From Nostoc sp. CENA543 (GTDB lineage Bacteria > Cyanobacteriota > Cyanobacteriia > Cyanobacteriales > Nostocaceae): a stretch of DNA of 64,000 bases. Of this stretch, positions 16,085-24,436 are shown one piece after another. How positions within the stretch are numbered: the first letter of the stretch is position 1; every line of letters begins with the position of its first letter. Below the pieces are notes generated by a model. That model had not been told where the DNA came from. It was given only the letters and a program-made list of their open reading frames with translations, and made no database searches. Location of the stretch: assembly GCF_002896875.1 (NCBI RefSeq), contig NZ_CP023278.1:4472501-4536500 (forward strand), read 5' to 3'. The position numbers and the translations under genes were made by a program.

Positions 16085-17671
16085 TTAGCCTAGAGAAACT
16101 TTTAAACTGCTGGGTTGAGCAAGATTTCCCTGCAAAACTACACCGCGTTGATTAGCGTACAGGTGACGCAAAATCTTGTAAATAGCTTCAACTTGATCAG
16201 CTGCACCTAATTTATCTGCAATTTCTGCCAAAGAGAGGGCTGATTTTTCTGTTTGCAGTAAGTCTACTACCTTAGCTTGCAAGTCCAAAATAGCCGCAGC
16301 CGCTTTTTTACCAGCTTCTACCCCTGGCTGGTGGTAAGCGTTAATGTTAACCAAGCTAGCGTATAAACCTACAGCCCGTTCATACAAAGCGACTAATGCG
16401 CCGACAGTCCTAGCGTTAACTTGGGGAATGGTGACAGTGATTGAGTCACGCTGATTTTCATACAAAGCTTGGCGAGTTCCTTGTAAGAAGCCAGAGAGAT
16501 AGTCACCGGAAGTTACACCAGGATCAATCTCTGGAGATGCGCCGTTGCGGTCTTCCAAAACTTCGATTAAGGTAGCAAAGAAATTGGGTACACCTTCACG
16601 CAATTGCTGTACATAGGCGTGTTGGTCGGTTGAACCCTTGTTACCATAAACGGCAATACCTTGATAAACAACATTGCCATCTAAGTCTTTTTCTTTACCC
16701 AAGGATTCCATCACTAGCTGTTGTAAGTAGCGGCTAAACAACAGCAAGCTGTCCTTGTAGGGTAAGACAACCATGTCTTTTTCACCCTTACCGTTACCCG
16801 CAAAATACCAAGACAACGCCAACAACGCCGCCGGGTTATTTTTCACATCACTGACGCGGGTAGCGTCGTCCATTTCTTTTGCACCTTCTAGCATGGTGCG
16901 GACATCAATCCCTTGCAAGGCGGCGGGAACTAACCCAACAGTAGACATTTCCGAAGTCCGTCCGCCTACCCAATCATACATAGGGAATCTAGCCAGCCAA
17001 CCTTCAGCTTTTGCTAATTTATCCAGATTACTATCAGCACTAGTAATAGCTACTGCATATTGAGCAAAATCTAAATTTTGTCCAGCATAGGCTTTCTTGA
17101 CTTCAATCATGCCGTTACGAGGTTCTGGTGTGCCTCCAGATTTGGAGATCACTAGTACCAAGGTGCTAGCAAGATGATTTCTCAGTTGAGTGAGAACCCG
17201 ATCAATACCGGCGGGATCGGTGTTGTCGATAAAATGAATTTTTAGGGGCGGAAAGTCTGGGGCGAGGGCTTCAGCAACAAATTGAGGGCCAAGGGCAGAA
17301 CCACCTATGCCAATAGAAATAATATCTGTGAAGCGGTTTGCTTTAGGTGGATGAATTGCACCAGTGTGAACTTTTTCGGCAAAGGCTTCCACTTGTTCTA
17401 AGGTTTGCACAATTTCTTGTGTCAGTTCTGGAGTGGGGGCTAAATCTGGGTTTCTTAGCCAGTAGTGTCCCACCATGCGGTTCTCATCAGGATTGGCGAT
17501 CGCACCCTGCTCCAATTGAGCCATCTCCGCAAACGCTTTGTCAAACTTCGGCTGCAACGACTTCACGAAGGCATCATCAAAACGCATCCGACTTACATCT
17601 AGATACAGTCCTAATCCCTCGTGGAAATATAACCAATCTTGGTATCGTTGCCAAAGTGCCTTCGCATCCAT
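16085..17671 (-). CDS. pgi: Glucose-6-phosphate isomerase
   Basis: Interconverts glucose-6-phosphate and fructose-6-phosphate in glycolysis, gluconeogenesis and the pentose phosphate cycle. The 528-residue protein has [19 protein letters not shown], the sugar-phosphate-binding [22 protein letters not shown] and the [14 protein letters not shown] segment with the catalytic His. The length is normal for the cyanobacterial form. It stands alone on the minus strand; the MITE-like copy B lies just downstream. Confidence 0.96.
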   Translation of the reverse strand: MDAKALWQRYQDWLYFHEGLGLYLDVSRMRFDDAFVKSLQPKFDKAFAEMAQLEQGAIANPDENRMVGHYWLRNPDLAPTPELTQEIVQTLEQVEAFAEKVHTGAIHPPKANRFTDIISIGIGGSALGPQFVAEALAPDFPPLKIHFIDNTDPAGIDRVLTQLRNHLASTLVLVISKSGGTPEPRNGMIEVKKAYAGQNLDFAQYAVAITSADSNLDKLAKAEGWLARFPMYDWVGGRTSEMSTVGLVPAALQGIDVRTMLEGAKEMDDATRVSDVKNNPAALLALSWYFAGNGKGEKDMVVLPYKDSLLLFSRYLQQLVMESLGKEKDLDGNVVYQGIAVYGNKGSTDQHAYVQQLREGVPNFFATLIEVLEDRNGASPEIDPGVTSGDYLSGFLQGTRQALYENQRDSITVTIPQVNARTVGALVALYERAVGLYASLVNINAYHQPGVEAGKKAAAAILDLQAKVVDLLQTEKSALSLAEIADKLGAADQVEAIYKILRHLYANQRGVVLQGNLAQPSSLKVSLG

Positions 17672-17774
17672 AGGGAAATCTCTAGTAAAGTGTCCTTAAA
17701 ATCAAGTGTAATGTAACGGTAGACCCATCCCTGCTTTGCCTTATACAGTTTTTAGTGTTGAGAAACTCATCGAC

Positions 17775-18020
17775 CTAAACATCTGGCATAGGTATGACGC
17801 GCAGAAATTTAACAATCTCACCCCTGATTTCTATCCCAACCAAATAATTATCAATGGTAAACCTGTGAAAAATGCCCTCATCATCCAGCTGTCGTAACTC
17901 TGGAAGAGAATGCAAATTCCACTTGTCAGCAAACTCATAAAACACAAAATCGAATACTCGCTGATAGGCAGCTGATTCTAAACTTTTCAGGTCTACTAAA
18001 AAAGACCTCGCATAACGCAT
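17775..18020 (-). CDS. RelE/ParE-like toxin candidate
   Basis: An 81-residue protein: MRYARSFLVDLKSLE, then a helix pair and FHRFTIDNYLVGIEIRGEIV with KFLRVIP, the strand pattern of RelE/ParE-type translation or gyrase inhibitors. It lies downstream of a small antitoxin-like gene on the same strand. The frame stays open for another 66 codons upstream through repeat DNA, but that part ([10 protein letters not shown]-type) is repeat-encoded and probably not used. ATG 18020 is chosen; a GTG a few codons earlier with AAGGTG before it is possible. Confidence 0.6.
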   Translation of the reverse strand: MRYARSFLVDLKSLESAAYQRVFDFVFYEFADKWNLHSLPELRQLDDEGIFHRFTIDNYLVGIEIRGEIVKFLRVIPMPDV

Positions 18021-18049
18021 TTCGAGATTCACTGCGTTCACCTTAGTAG

Positions 18050-18221
18050 GGGCATAGGGCATAGGGGATGGGGCATGGGGCATGGGGCATAGAAGAGGAA
18101 TTGGAGCAGGGTGCAGGGTGCAGGGGGGAGAAGAATTTCCCCATTTCCCCCTGCTCCCTGCCCCCCTGCCTCCTTTATCCCAGTCCCCAATCCCCAGTCC
18201 CCAGTCCCCAGTCCCCAATCC
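18050..18221. repeat. GGGGCAT and CCCCAGT repeats inside the toxin-antitoxin pair
   Basis: Tandem GGGGCATA/GGGGCATG units, a GCAGGGTGCAGGG tract and then CCCCAATCCCCAGT units separate the two genes. Confidence 0.8.
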
Positions 18222-18418
18222 TAAACAAACATCAACATTCGGACGGCTTCATCATGGGTTAAGATATCCCACGGTTGCTGCGATCGCTTGACTTGTTGTA
18301 TTGCTTTTAGCATATAAAAATCACAATGCAGCGCATGGATATCATGCCAAACGCTTTCCAGTTCCTCATCCCCTAACTGTTCAATTAAATGATGGATTCT
18401 AATTCTCAACAAGTTCAT
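18221..18418 (-). CDS. Antitoxin-like small protein
   Basis: A 65-residue, mostly helical protein (IHHLIEQLGDEELESVWHDI early, then WDILTHDEAVRML) immediately upstream of the RelE/ParE-like gene on the same strand. Size, order and helix content fit the antitoxin of a type II system. No DNA-binding motif is obvious. About 200 bases of repeat DNA separate it from the toxin gene, unusual for such operons, which normally overlap or nearly so. Confidence 0.5.
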   Translation of the reverse strand: MNLLRIRIHHLIEQLGDEELESVWHDIHALHCDFYMLKAIQQVKRSQQPWDILTHDEAVRMLMFV

Positions 18419-18483
18419 CTATTCTTCATATCAACCAAAATACAAACGTATTGTTCCCAAAAATCGGCAATGTTTAACGGGAT

Positions 18484-18628
18484 GGGGATTGGGGATTGGG
18501 GATTGGGGACTGGGGATTGGGGACTGGGGATTGGGGACAAGGTAGACAAGGTAGAATTTTACCCAATGACTAATGACTAATAACTAATGACTAATGACTA
18601 TTGACTATTGACTATTGACTAATAACTA
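18484..18628. repeat. GGGGATT/GGGGACT array followed by TAATGAC heptamers
   Basis: At least eight GGGG tracts with ATT or ACT spacers at 18484-18537, then TAATGAC/TATTGAC heptamers at about 18562-18630 that run into the start codon of the next gene. Confidence 0.85.
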
Positions 18629-19762
18629 ATGATTGAATACCTGATTTTTCTTGCAATTTCTACAGCCACCTTTGCCCTGTTTAGTTTAGGACTCAATTTA
18701 CAGTGGGGTTTTACAGGGTTAATTAATTTTGGTCATATCGCTTTTATGACTTTGGGTGCTTATACTACGGTGCTATTAAGTGTTAGGGGTGTACCTCTAT
18801 TCATCGCAGCACTGATAGGGGCAGCTGTGGCGGCTTTATTGGGTTTAATTATCGGTTTGGCAACTCTGCGCCTGCGGGAAGATTATTTAGCTATTGTTAC
18901 CATCGGGACTGGTGAACTTATCCGCTTGGTGGTGAATAACCAGGAGTTACCTGTGGGTGATACTTGGGTATCTGGGGCGTTTGGTGTACAAAGTTATCCG
19001 ATTCCGTTTTCGACACAGCCAAATTTGGTGTTTCGTTTGGGGATGATTGGAGTCTTAACGCTGCTGTTGGCGATTACAATTTTTTCATTATGGCGGTGGA
19101 TTCGCATTGCTCAAAAACCACAGGTTGTTGATTCAGGTTACAGAGTTGGTAACAAGCAAGAATTTATTTCGCGGTTGGTGGTGGGCAGTATCTTAGGTGT
19201 ATTAGCACTGCTCATCTATATTTCTGGGGTGATCACGCTCTATAATTACTTGCCCAAGGCAGGTTTAATGCTGTTATCGCTGTTAGTGTTAGCACTGGTA
19301 TTTTGGCGGTTGGAGTATTTAGTGCGATCGCCTTGGGGTAGAGTCTTGAAAGCTATCCGTGAAGATGAAGAAATACCCAAAGCAATGGGTAAAAATGTGT
19401 TTTGGTACAAGCTACAATCCTTGATGTTAGGTGGTGCGATCGCAGGTGTGGCTGGTGCTTTCTTTGCTTGGCAAATCAGTGCTATTTACCCTGATAACTT
19501 CCAGCCACAGCTAACTTTTGACTCCTGGATTATGGTAATTTTAGGCGGTTCTGGTAATAATGTCGGCACCATTTTAGGCGCAGTCATTTACTTTGCCTAC
19601 GATGCCATTACCCGCGAAGTTTTACCAAAAATTATTCCTCTGGATGAAGCGCGTTTAGGTGCATTTCGGATCATGGTGATTGGTTTAATTTTAATGGTGC
19701 TGATGATTTGGCGACCTCAAGGTATCTTAGGGAAAAAGGAGGAACTCACCCTTGGTAAATAA
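18629..19762 (+). CDS. Branched-chain/neutral amino acid ABC transporter permease (LivM type)
   Basis: Inner-membrane permease subunit of a HAAT-family amino acid importer. The 377-residue protein has about nine to ten hydrophobic segments, the motif GLNLQWGFTGLINFGHIAFM near residues 23-42, LREDYLAIVTIGTGELIRL, RAIREDEEIPKAMG-like cytoplasmic loop (around 250) and DSWIMVILGGSGNNVGTILG. A NatD/NatC-type role is plausible. The start ATG lies inside a heptamer repeat array with no visible Shine-Dalgarno. It overlaps the ATPase gene by 11 bases; no binding-protein gene is in the window. Confidence 0.85.
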   Translation: MIEYLIFLAISTATFALFSLGLNLQWGFTGLINFGHIAFMTLGAYTTVLLSVRGVPLFIAALIGAAVAALLGLIIGLATLRLREDYLAIVTIGTGELIRLVVNNQELPVGDTWVSGAFGVQSYPIPFSTQPNLVFRLGMIGVLTLLLAITIFSLWRWIRIAQKPQVVDSGYRVGNKQEFISRLVVGSILGVLALLIYISGVITLYNYLPKAGLMLLSLLVLALVFWRLEYLVRSPWGRVLKAIREDEEIPKAMGKNVFWYKLQSLMLGGAIAGVAGAFFAWQISAIYPDNFQPQLTFDSWIMVILGGSGNNVGTILGAVIYFAYDAITREVLPKIIPLDEARLGAFRIMVIGLILMVLMIWRPQGILGKKEELTLGK

Positions 19763-20534
19763 CCAATCATCCCCCCTTCCCCTATTAGCTGCTAGCGGAC
19801 TTTGTAAAAGTTTCGGTGGGATCAAAGCTGTCAGTGAAGCCCAAATCGAAGTTGCTCAAGGTAGCATCACTGGTTTGATTGGCCCCAATGGTGCGGGGAA
19901 AACTACTTTATTTAACTTACTTTCTAACTTCATCCGTCCAGATAAGGGACGCGTGATTTTTGACGGTGAACCCATCCAAAACCTACAACCCCACCAAATC
20001 GCCCAACAGGGATTAGTCCGCACTTTTCAGGTAGCGCGGACACTCTCTCGGCTGTCAGTGCTAGAAAATATGCTGCTAGCAGCCCAAAAACAAACAGGGG
20101 AAAATTTTTGGCAGGTGCAGTTACAGCCCCACATAGTTGCGAAAGAAGAAAAGGAATTAAAAGCCAGAGCAATGACGGTGCTGGAATCTGTAGGATTAGC
20201 CCATAAAGCCTACGAATATGCTGGTGGCTTGTCTGGAGGACAGCGCAAACTGCTAGAAATGGGTAGAGCCTTAATGACGAACCCCAAGTTGATTTTGCTT
20301 GATGAACCAGCAGCCGGAGTTAATCCCAGACTAATTGATGATATATGTAATCGCATCCAAAATTGGAATCGTCAAGACGGCATGACCTTTCTAATTATTG
20401 AACACAACATGGACGTAATTATGTCCTTGTGCGATCGTGTCTGGGTACTAGCAGAAGGAAGGAATTTAGCCGATGGCACACCTACTCAAATTCAAAACAA
20501 TTCCCAGGTTTTAGAAGCCTATCTAGGACAGTAG
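19752..20534 (+). CDS. Amino acid ABC transporter ATP-binding protein (LivG type)
   Basis: ATPase subunit for the permease encoded just upstream. It has Walker A GPNGAGKTT at about 44-52, the LivG-type AQQGLVRTFQVARTLSRLSV segment after it, the signature LSGGQRKLLEMGRAL, Walker B LILLDEPAAGVNP and the switch His in FLIIEHNMDV. The start is TTG at 19752, with AAGGAGG about ten bases upstream, inside the end of the permease gene, which implies coupled translation. The substrate is most likely hydrophobic or neutral amino acids. Confidence 0.9.
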   Translation: MVNNQSSPLPLLAASGLCKSFGGIKAVSEAQIEVAQGSITGLIGPNGAGKTTLFNLLSNFIRPDKGRVIFDGEPIQNLQPHQIAQQGLVRTFQVARTLSRLSVLENMLLAAQKQTGENFWQVQLQPHIVAKEEKELKARAMTVLESVGLAHKAYEYAGGLSGGQRKLLEMGRALMTNPKLILLDEPAAGVNPRLIDDICNRIQNWNRQDGMTFLIIEHNMDVIMSLCDRVWVLAEGRNLADGTPTQIQNNSQVLEAYLGQ

Positions 20535-20699
20535 GGTACAAGGGACAGGTTCCAGAGAAGTTGAGGGGCAGAGGATGTGGGAATGTGGGGAGCAATTCTG
20601 CAATTTTGAATTTTGTAGCTTGCTTCTCCGTTAGCGTTAGCATCTCCGTTAGGAGAAGAAATATTGTGAGTTTTGAATTGATAGTCCCCAATCCCCTTT

Positions 20700-21008
20700 T
20701 TAACCTTCTGCAACTCGCCAATACACTCCATTTTGTCGCTGCATCAGTTGATTAACAATTAACTCGCGTCTCAAAGTGGCGTAGTCAGGATAATACTTTT
20801 TGATTGTCGCATTCACTTGACTTTCTGGATATTTTACCCCCACCTCAAACTTTTCCACTAACCACTGAAGAATTACTAACCGCTTTTTGCGTTGAGCAGG
20901 AATTTCTTTCAAGATTTGATCAGAGTTATCTTTTTCAAGAAAATTCCGTAAAATCCTGCTTGACCACGATTCACTGTTCTCATCTACTACCGTTTGCTTG
21001 GTGTCCAT
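20700..21008 (-). CDS. Stand-alone DUF2087 protein
   Basis: A 102-residue protein consisting of a DUF2087 domain: EIPAQRKKRLVILQWLVEKF, then YYPDYATLRRELIVNQLMQR and YWRVAEG. It is a clear paralogue of the C-terminal half of the ArsR-type regulator encoded 79 bases upstream on the same strand, but has no helix-turn-helix. DUF2087 often forms the effector half of regulators; here it could heteromerise with its neighbour. Its promoter carries the same operator-like sites as the neighbour. The protein is intact, with its own start codon, so it is not obviously a pseudogene. Confidence 0.75.
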   Translation of the reverse strand: MDTKQTVVDENSESWSSRILRNFLEKDNSDQILKEIPAQRKKRLVILQWLVEKFEVGVKYPESQVNATIKKYYPDYATLRRELIVNQLMQRQNGVYWRVAEG

Positions 21009-21018
21009 AATTTTAAAC

Positions 21019-21058
21019 CAATTAGAAGATTATCTAATTAGAAGTATATCTAATTAGA
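21019..21058 (-). promoter_or_regulatory. Three operator-like sites (16-bp spacing) before the DUF2087 gene
   Basis: TCTAATTAGA at 21033-21042 and 21049-21058, and a partial CCAATTAGA at 21018-21026, are centred at 21021.5, 21037.5 and 21053.5, exactly 16 bp apart. They lie 10-50 bases before the start codon. The same motif and spacing recur at 21690-21730. Confidence 0.7.
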
Positions 21059-21086
21059 TTTCCCTTGTCCACATATTTTTGTGAAC

Positions 21087-21677
21087 TCAAGCCTCTGTGA
21101 CTCGCCAATAAACGCCGTTGTCACGCTGCATTAGGTGATAGCCAATTAATTCTCGTCTTAAGGTGGCATAGTCTGGATGATAGGTTTTGAGAATGTCATT
21201 CACATCATGTTCTGAATAGTTAACTCCCGACTCAAATTTGTTGGCTAACCATTTGAGAATTACTAAACGCTTTTTGCGACTAGCGGGAATTTCTTTGAGA
21301 CGTTGTACCATTGCCGTACTAGTTTGTTCTATTTCCAAGTAGTTTTTTAAGACTTTGCTCTCCCAGGCTTCAGTATCAACATCCTCTATGACAGAGGCTA
21401 GTTGTTCAGTCGTAAAAATTTCCTTGCTGATACGTTGTAAAACTTCACTATCCAATTGATATATGCGACTGTTGCCTTCTGGGCGCATTGTCACCAAATT
21501 TAACTCTCTTAGCTTGGCCAAATGATGGGAAACTGTAGGCTCTTTGAGTTGCATTAATGCTGCCAATTCCTCAACACTGCACTCTTGATTAGCTAAGATT
21601 CCTAAAATCTTTAATCGGCTTTCGTCAGCCAACGCTTTGAAAAATTGTAGCAGGGTTTGAAATTGTTCTCTGTTCAT
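21087..21677 (-). CDS. ArsR-type regulator with C-terminal DUF2087 domain
   Basis: A 196-residue transcription regulator. Residues about 8-80 are an ArsR-type winged helix (FKALADESRLKILGILANQE then MQLKEPTVSHHLAKLRELNL); about 135-195 are DUF2087 (RKKRLVILKWLANKFESGVN and HPDYATLRRELIGYHLMQRD). There is no Cys-x-Cys metal site, so the signal is unlikely to be arsenic. Palindromic TCTAATTAGA-like sites precede both this gene and the shorter paralogue, suggesting autoregulation and control of its neighbour. Confidence 0.85.
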   Translation of the reverse strand: MNREQFQTLLQFFKALADESRLKILGILANQECSVEELAALMQLKEPTVSHHLAKLRELNLVTMRPEGNSRIYQLDSEVLQRISKEIFTTEQLASVIEDVDTEAWESKVLKNYLEIEQTSTAMVQRLKEIPASRKKRLVILKWLANKFESGVNYSEHDVNDILKTYHPDYATLRRELIGYHLMQRDNGVYWRVTEA

Positions 21678-21689
21678 AATTTGTTATAC

Positions 21690-21730
21690 TTAATTCGACC
21701 CCAATCTAATTAGAGGTAGATCGAATTACT
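21690..21730 (-). promoter_or_regulatory. Three operator-like sites (16-bp spacing) before the ArsR-type gene
   Basis: TTAATTCGA, TCTAATTAGA (21705-21714) and TCGAATTAC are centred at 21693.5, 21709.5 and 21725.5. The array starts about 12 bases before the start codon, where a repressor would block transcription or initiation. Confidence 0.7.
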
Positions 21731-21849
21731 GATGCTGTAATCGTCTGATGCAGCACAAGCTCTGCTTTGGTTAATTTTGAATTAATGTTAATTTTGCGAT
21801 TCGTTGTGAAAAAAGTTGAGTTTTCTTAAGTAGTTCTTCACATTTCGCC

Positions 21850-22068
21850 ATGTTCCAATCATCATTCCGTCGAAGAAAGCAGAAACCAGGTATGCTCAAG
21901 CCAGGTACTTCGCTGGTGCAAGCAGCTAGACTTTTAGGTGTAGACCAAAGTACCCTGTACATGGCTCTGCAAAAAGGACAGATACCAACGCACAAAAGAA
22001 ACGGGCGCACTGTAGTTAGCCAAGGTGCGCTGCTAGATTATAGAGCAAGAATCAGGCACCTTTCATAG
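21850..22068 (+). CDS. Small helix-turn-helix DNA-binding protein (excisionase-like)
   Basis: A 72-residue protein with a basic N-terminus (RRRKQKPG) and an HTH_17/MerR-like helix-turn-helix: SLVQAARLLGVDQSTLYMAL then KGQIPTHKRNGRTVVSQGAL. Such domains bind DNA in excisionases and small regulators; no integrase or recombinase gene is near, so a regulatory role is more likely. It is divergent from the ArsR-type gene, about 170 bases away, and followed by a perfect 34-bp palindrome. Confidence 0.7.
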   Translation: MFQSSFRRRKQKPGMLKPGTSLVQAARLLGVDQSTLYMALQKGQIPTHKRNGRTVVSQGALLDYRARIRHLS

Positions 22069-22100
22069 TTATTCGTAATTGAGTCCAGCAGAAATCCTAA

Positions 22101-22134
22101 TAGGGGCGCACAACTAGTTAGTTGTGCGCCCCTA
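22101..22134. terminator. Perfect 34-bp palindrome, likely terminator or repeat
   Basis: TAGGGGCGCACAACTA at 22101-22116 pairs perfectly with 22119-22134 across a 2-base loop, followed by TATATTTAA. It lies 32 bases after the HTH gene. The T-tract is weak, so it may be a dispersed repeat used as terminator. Confidence 0.6.
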
Positions 22135-22231
22135 TATATTTAACAAGTCAGGAGAAAAGCTTACTGTATATGACGGTATCTTATAATTGGGGGAATTCAG
22201 TATTTTTTATGAATTAATCCCCAAAGATTAT

Positions 22232-22819
22232 ATGAAATTTTTCTGTTTAAGAACATTGATCACAACAGGTGCGATCGCCATTGGTGTAGTTAGCATCACA
22301 CAGCAACCAGGTTGGACACAATACAACAGGGGTTTTTACTGTGATATGTCCACAGGCAAACCAATCACGATGTATCGCAATTCTAGCGGAGAGCGAGAAC
22401 CGTGGATTCGCTGGACTTCTAATTTTTTTCAAAACAGTGGTTATGATAATTTCACCAGATGTAGAGAAGTTAGCAGGCGGTTAGAAATTTACCGCCAACA
22501 AAGAAGATTAAGATTCATTACTGTGGGTATGATGAATCGTCAGCGTGTGGTTTGCACCGCTAGTCAAATCAATGGTCGTTGTGAAAGACTTATTTTTACT
22601 CTGAAGCCAGGACAAGATGCAGTCGCAACGTTAGATAATCTCCTAGCTTGGCGCAAAGGTGAAACAGGAACACCTTCGCTGTATGAAAGTGCTTCAAGTC
22701 CTTATATTGATGTCAGTAGCCGTTTAGATAGTGACAGCGACACACCATCTGTGGTATCTCCCACTAATTCCCAGCATGAACCGCAATCACCTACTTCTAA
22801 TCCAGATAGGGAATTATAG
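22232..22819 (+). CDS. Secreted COP23-like protein
   Basis: A 195-residue protein starting MKFFCLRTLITTGAIAIGVV, a probable signal peptide. The mature part has the layout of the COP23 (circadian oscillating protein) family: FYCDMSTGKP, EPWIRWTSNFF, FTRCREVSRRLEIYRQQ, RFITVGMMNRQRVVCTAS and a late LIFTLKPG, with paired Cys. The tail is Ser/Pro/Asp-rich. The biochemical role is unknown; periplasmic or peripheral membrane location is inferred. The ATG at 22232 begins the signal sequence; an upstream frame start at 22187 is not needed. Confidence 0.7.
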   Translation: MKFFCLRTLITTGAIAIGVVSITQQPGWTQYNRGFYCDMSTGKPITMYRNSSGEREPWIRWTSNFFQNSGYDNFTRCREVSRRLEIYRQQRRLRFITVGMMNRQRVVCTASQINGRCERLIFTLKPGQDAVATLDNLLAWRKGETGTPSLYESASSPYIDVSSRLDSDSDTPSVVSPTNSQHEPQSPTSNPDREL

Positions 22820-22849
22820 TTTTTCCGCAAGGGGTGTGGGGGTTGATGA

Positions 22850-22912
22850 AAGGCAAAAGGTAAAAGGCAAAAGGCAAAAGTAGCCAGAAAGCAATCTTTC
22901 GCCTTTTTACTT
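22850..22912. repeat. AAAAGGC repeat with opposing GCCTTTTT arm
   Basis: Tandem GGCAAAA units followed by CTTTCGCCTTTTTAC allow a hairpin between the two convergent genes. Related arrays are at 32610-32665, 38365-38450 and 56430-56480, usually at gene ends, so they may serve as terminators. Confidence 0.6.
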
Positions 22913-22944
22913 TGTTACTTTTTACTTAATTCTGTACCCTTAAT

Positions 22945-24231
22945 TTAACTAAACTGCTCACCTACATCTAAGTTGAAGAGCATTTGTAGAGTTTGCATAC
23001 ATCGTCTTCTGGCTTCTACATCTTGCTGGGCGCGTAATTGCACCATCGGATCATGTAAAATTTTATTAACAATTCCTCGTGTTAAAGCTTCGATGACTTC
23101 TTGATGTTTATCGCCAAATTCCGAACCCAATCTTGATAAAGCTTTCTCTAATTCTTGTTCGCGAATGGTTTCGATTTTATTCCGCAGTGAACTGATTGTT
23201 GAAACGGTTTCGAGACTGCGCCACCAAACATCAAAAGCATCAACTTCTTCTTCTAAAAGTCGTTCAGCTTCCTGAGCCATTTTTCTCCGGCTTTCATAGT
23301 TTTGAGCGACAACTGCTTTTAAATCATCTACGTTAAACGCTTCTACGTGAGATAGTTCATTTACGTCTACATGGACGTTACGTGGTACAGAAATATCAAA
23401 TAGCATTAGAGGTTGGTGAGGAGCTAAAACCATCTCTAACTTTGATTTGTCTAAAATGGGGTCAGTTGATGATGTACTAGTAAATACTATGTCACTTTCG
23501 GCAATTACTTGCATCATTTCTGAGAGCAAGTGTATGCGGATGGGCTGTTCTGAAAACTGTTGTGCTAATTCTTGAGCGCGATCGCGGGAACGATTGACAA
23601 TACTAATTTGTGTAGCACCTTTAGAAATCAAGTGTTGCACTAGCAAGCGCGACATCTTCCCCGCACCGAGAATTGCCACACGACAAGCTGCTAAATTATC
23701 TACTTTGATTTGTGCGAGTTCTACAGCCGCCGAACTAATAGATACTGCACCCGTACCGATGCTAGTCTCTGTTCTCACGCGCTTACCGGCGGTAATTGCT
23801 TGTTTAAATAATCGATTCAAAATTGTTTTTATACCGTTATATTGCTGTCCCAGTTTGTGAGTATTTTTCACCTGAGCCAGAATTTGTCCTTCACCAAGGA
23901 CTAAGCTATCTAAACCAGCTGCTACCCGCATAACGTGCATAACAGCATCTTCATGGAGCAGTACAAATAAATGTTGCCGCAAAGAATTTATAGGTAATTT
24001 GCTGTGTTCAGAAAGAAACTGCGTCACTTCTCGGACACCGTGTTCGGTTTCCGCCGCCACAATGTAGATTTCTAAGCGGTTACAAGTGCTGAGGATAGCA
24101 ACTTCATCAATATGGGGATAGCTGATAAGATGAGCGATCGCGCTTTCTGTTTGTGGTTCTGGAATACTCAGCTTTTCCCGAATTTCGACTGGGGCTGTTT
24201 TATGGCTTAACCCCACCACTGCAATATTCAT
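22945..24231 (-). CDS. hemA: Glutamyl-tRNA reductase
   Basis: Reduces glutamyl-tRNA(Glu) to glutamate-1-semialdehyde with NADPH, the first committed step of haem and chlorophyll synthesis. The 428-residue protein starts [20 protein letters not shown] and has the catalytic Cys50 in [25 protein letters not shown], a Rossmann [12 protein letters not shown], and the helical C-terminal dimerisation domain. Length is normal. It is monocistronic. Confidence 0.97.
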   Translation of the reverse strand: MNIAVVGLSHKTAPVEIREKLSIPEPQTESAIAHLISYPHIDEVAILSTCNRLEIYIVAAETEHGVREVTQFLSEHSKLPINSLRQHLFVLLHEDAVMHVMRVAAGLDSLVLGEGQILAQVKNTHKLGQQYNGIKTILNRLFKQAITAGKRVRTETSIGTGAVSISSAAVELAQIKVDNLAACRVAILGAGKMSRLLVQHLISKGATQISIVNRSRDRAQELAQQFSEQPIRIHLLSEMMQVIAESDIVFTSTSSTDPILDKSKLEMVLAPHQPLMLFDISVPRNVHVDVNELSHVEAFNVDDLKAVVAQNYESRRKMAQEAERLLEEEVDAFDVWWRSLETVSTISSLRNKIETIREQELEKALSRLGSEFGDKHQEVIEALTRGIVNKILHDPMVQLRAQQDVEARRRCMQTLQMLFNLDVGEQFS

Positions 24232-24261
24232 TTCTTATCGGTAGTTTAGTAATGGATTATT

Positions 24262-24436
24262 TTGGGGATTGGGGATTGGGGCATGGGGCATGGGGCATTG
24301 GGTACTAGGAATTGGGAATTGGGAATTGGGAATTGGGAATTGGGCATTGTATTTTCCCCCTGCTCCCCCTGCTCCTCATCTTCCTTGTCCCCCTTGTCTC
24401 CCTGCCCCCTTGCCCCCTGCCCCTTGCCTCTAACTC
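24262..24436. repeat. GGGGATT/GGGGCAT/GGGAATT array and C-rich tract
   Basis: Tandem GGGGATT, GGGGCAT and GGGAATT units (24262-24347) are followed by CCCCCTGCTCCC-type sequence up to the glpX stop. It separates hemA from glpX. Confidence 0.85.
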
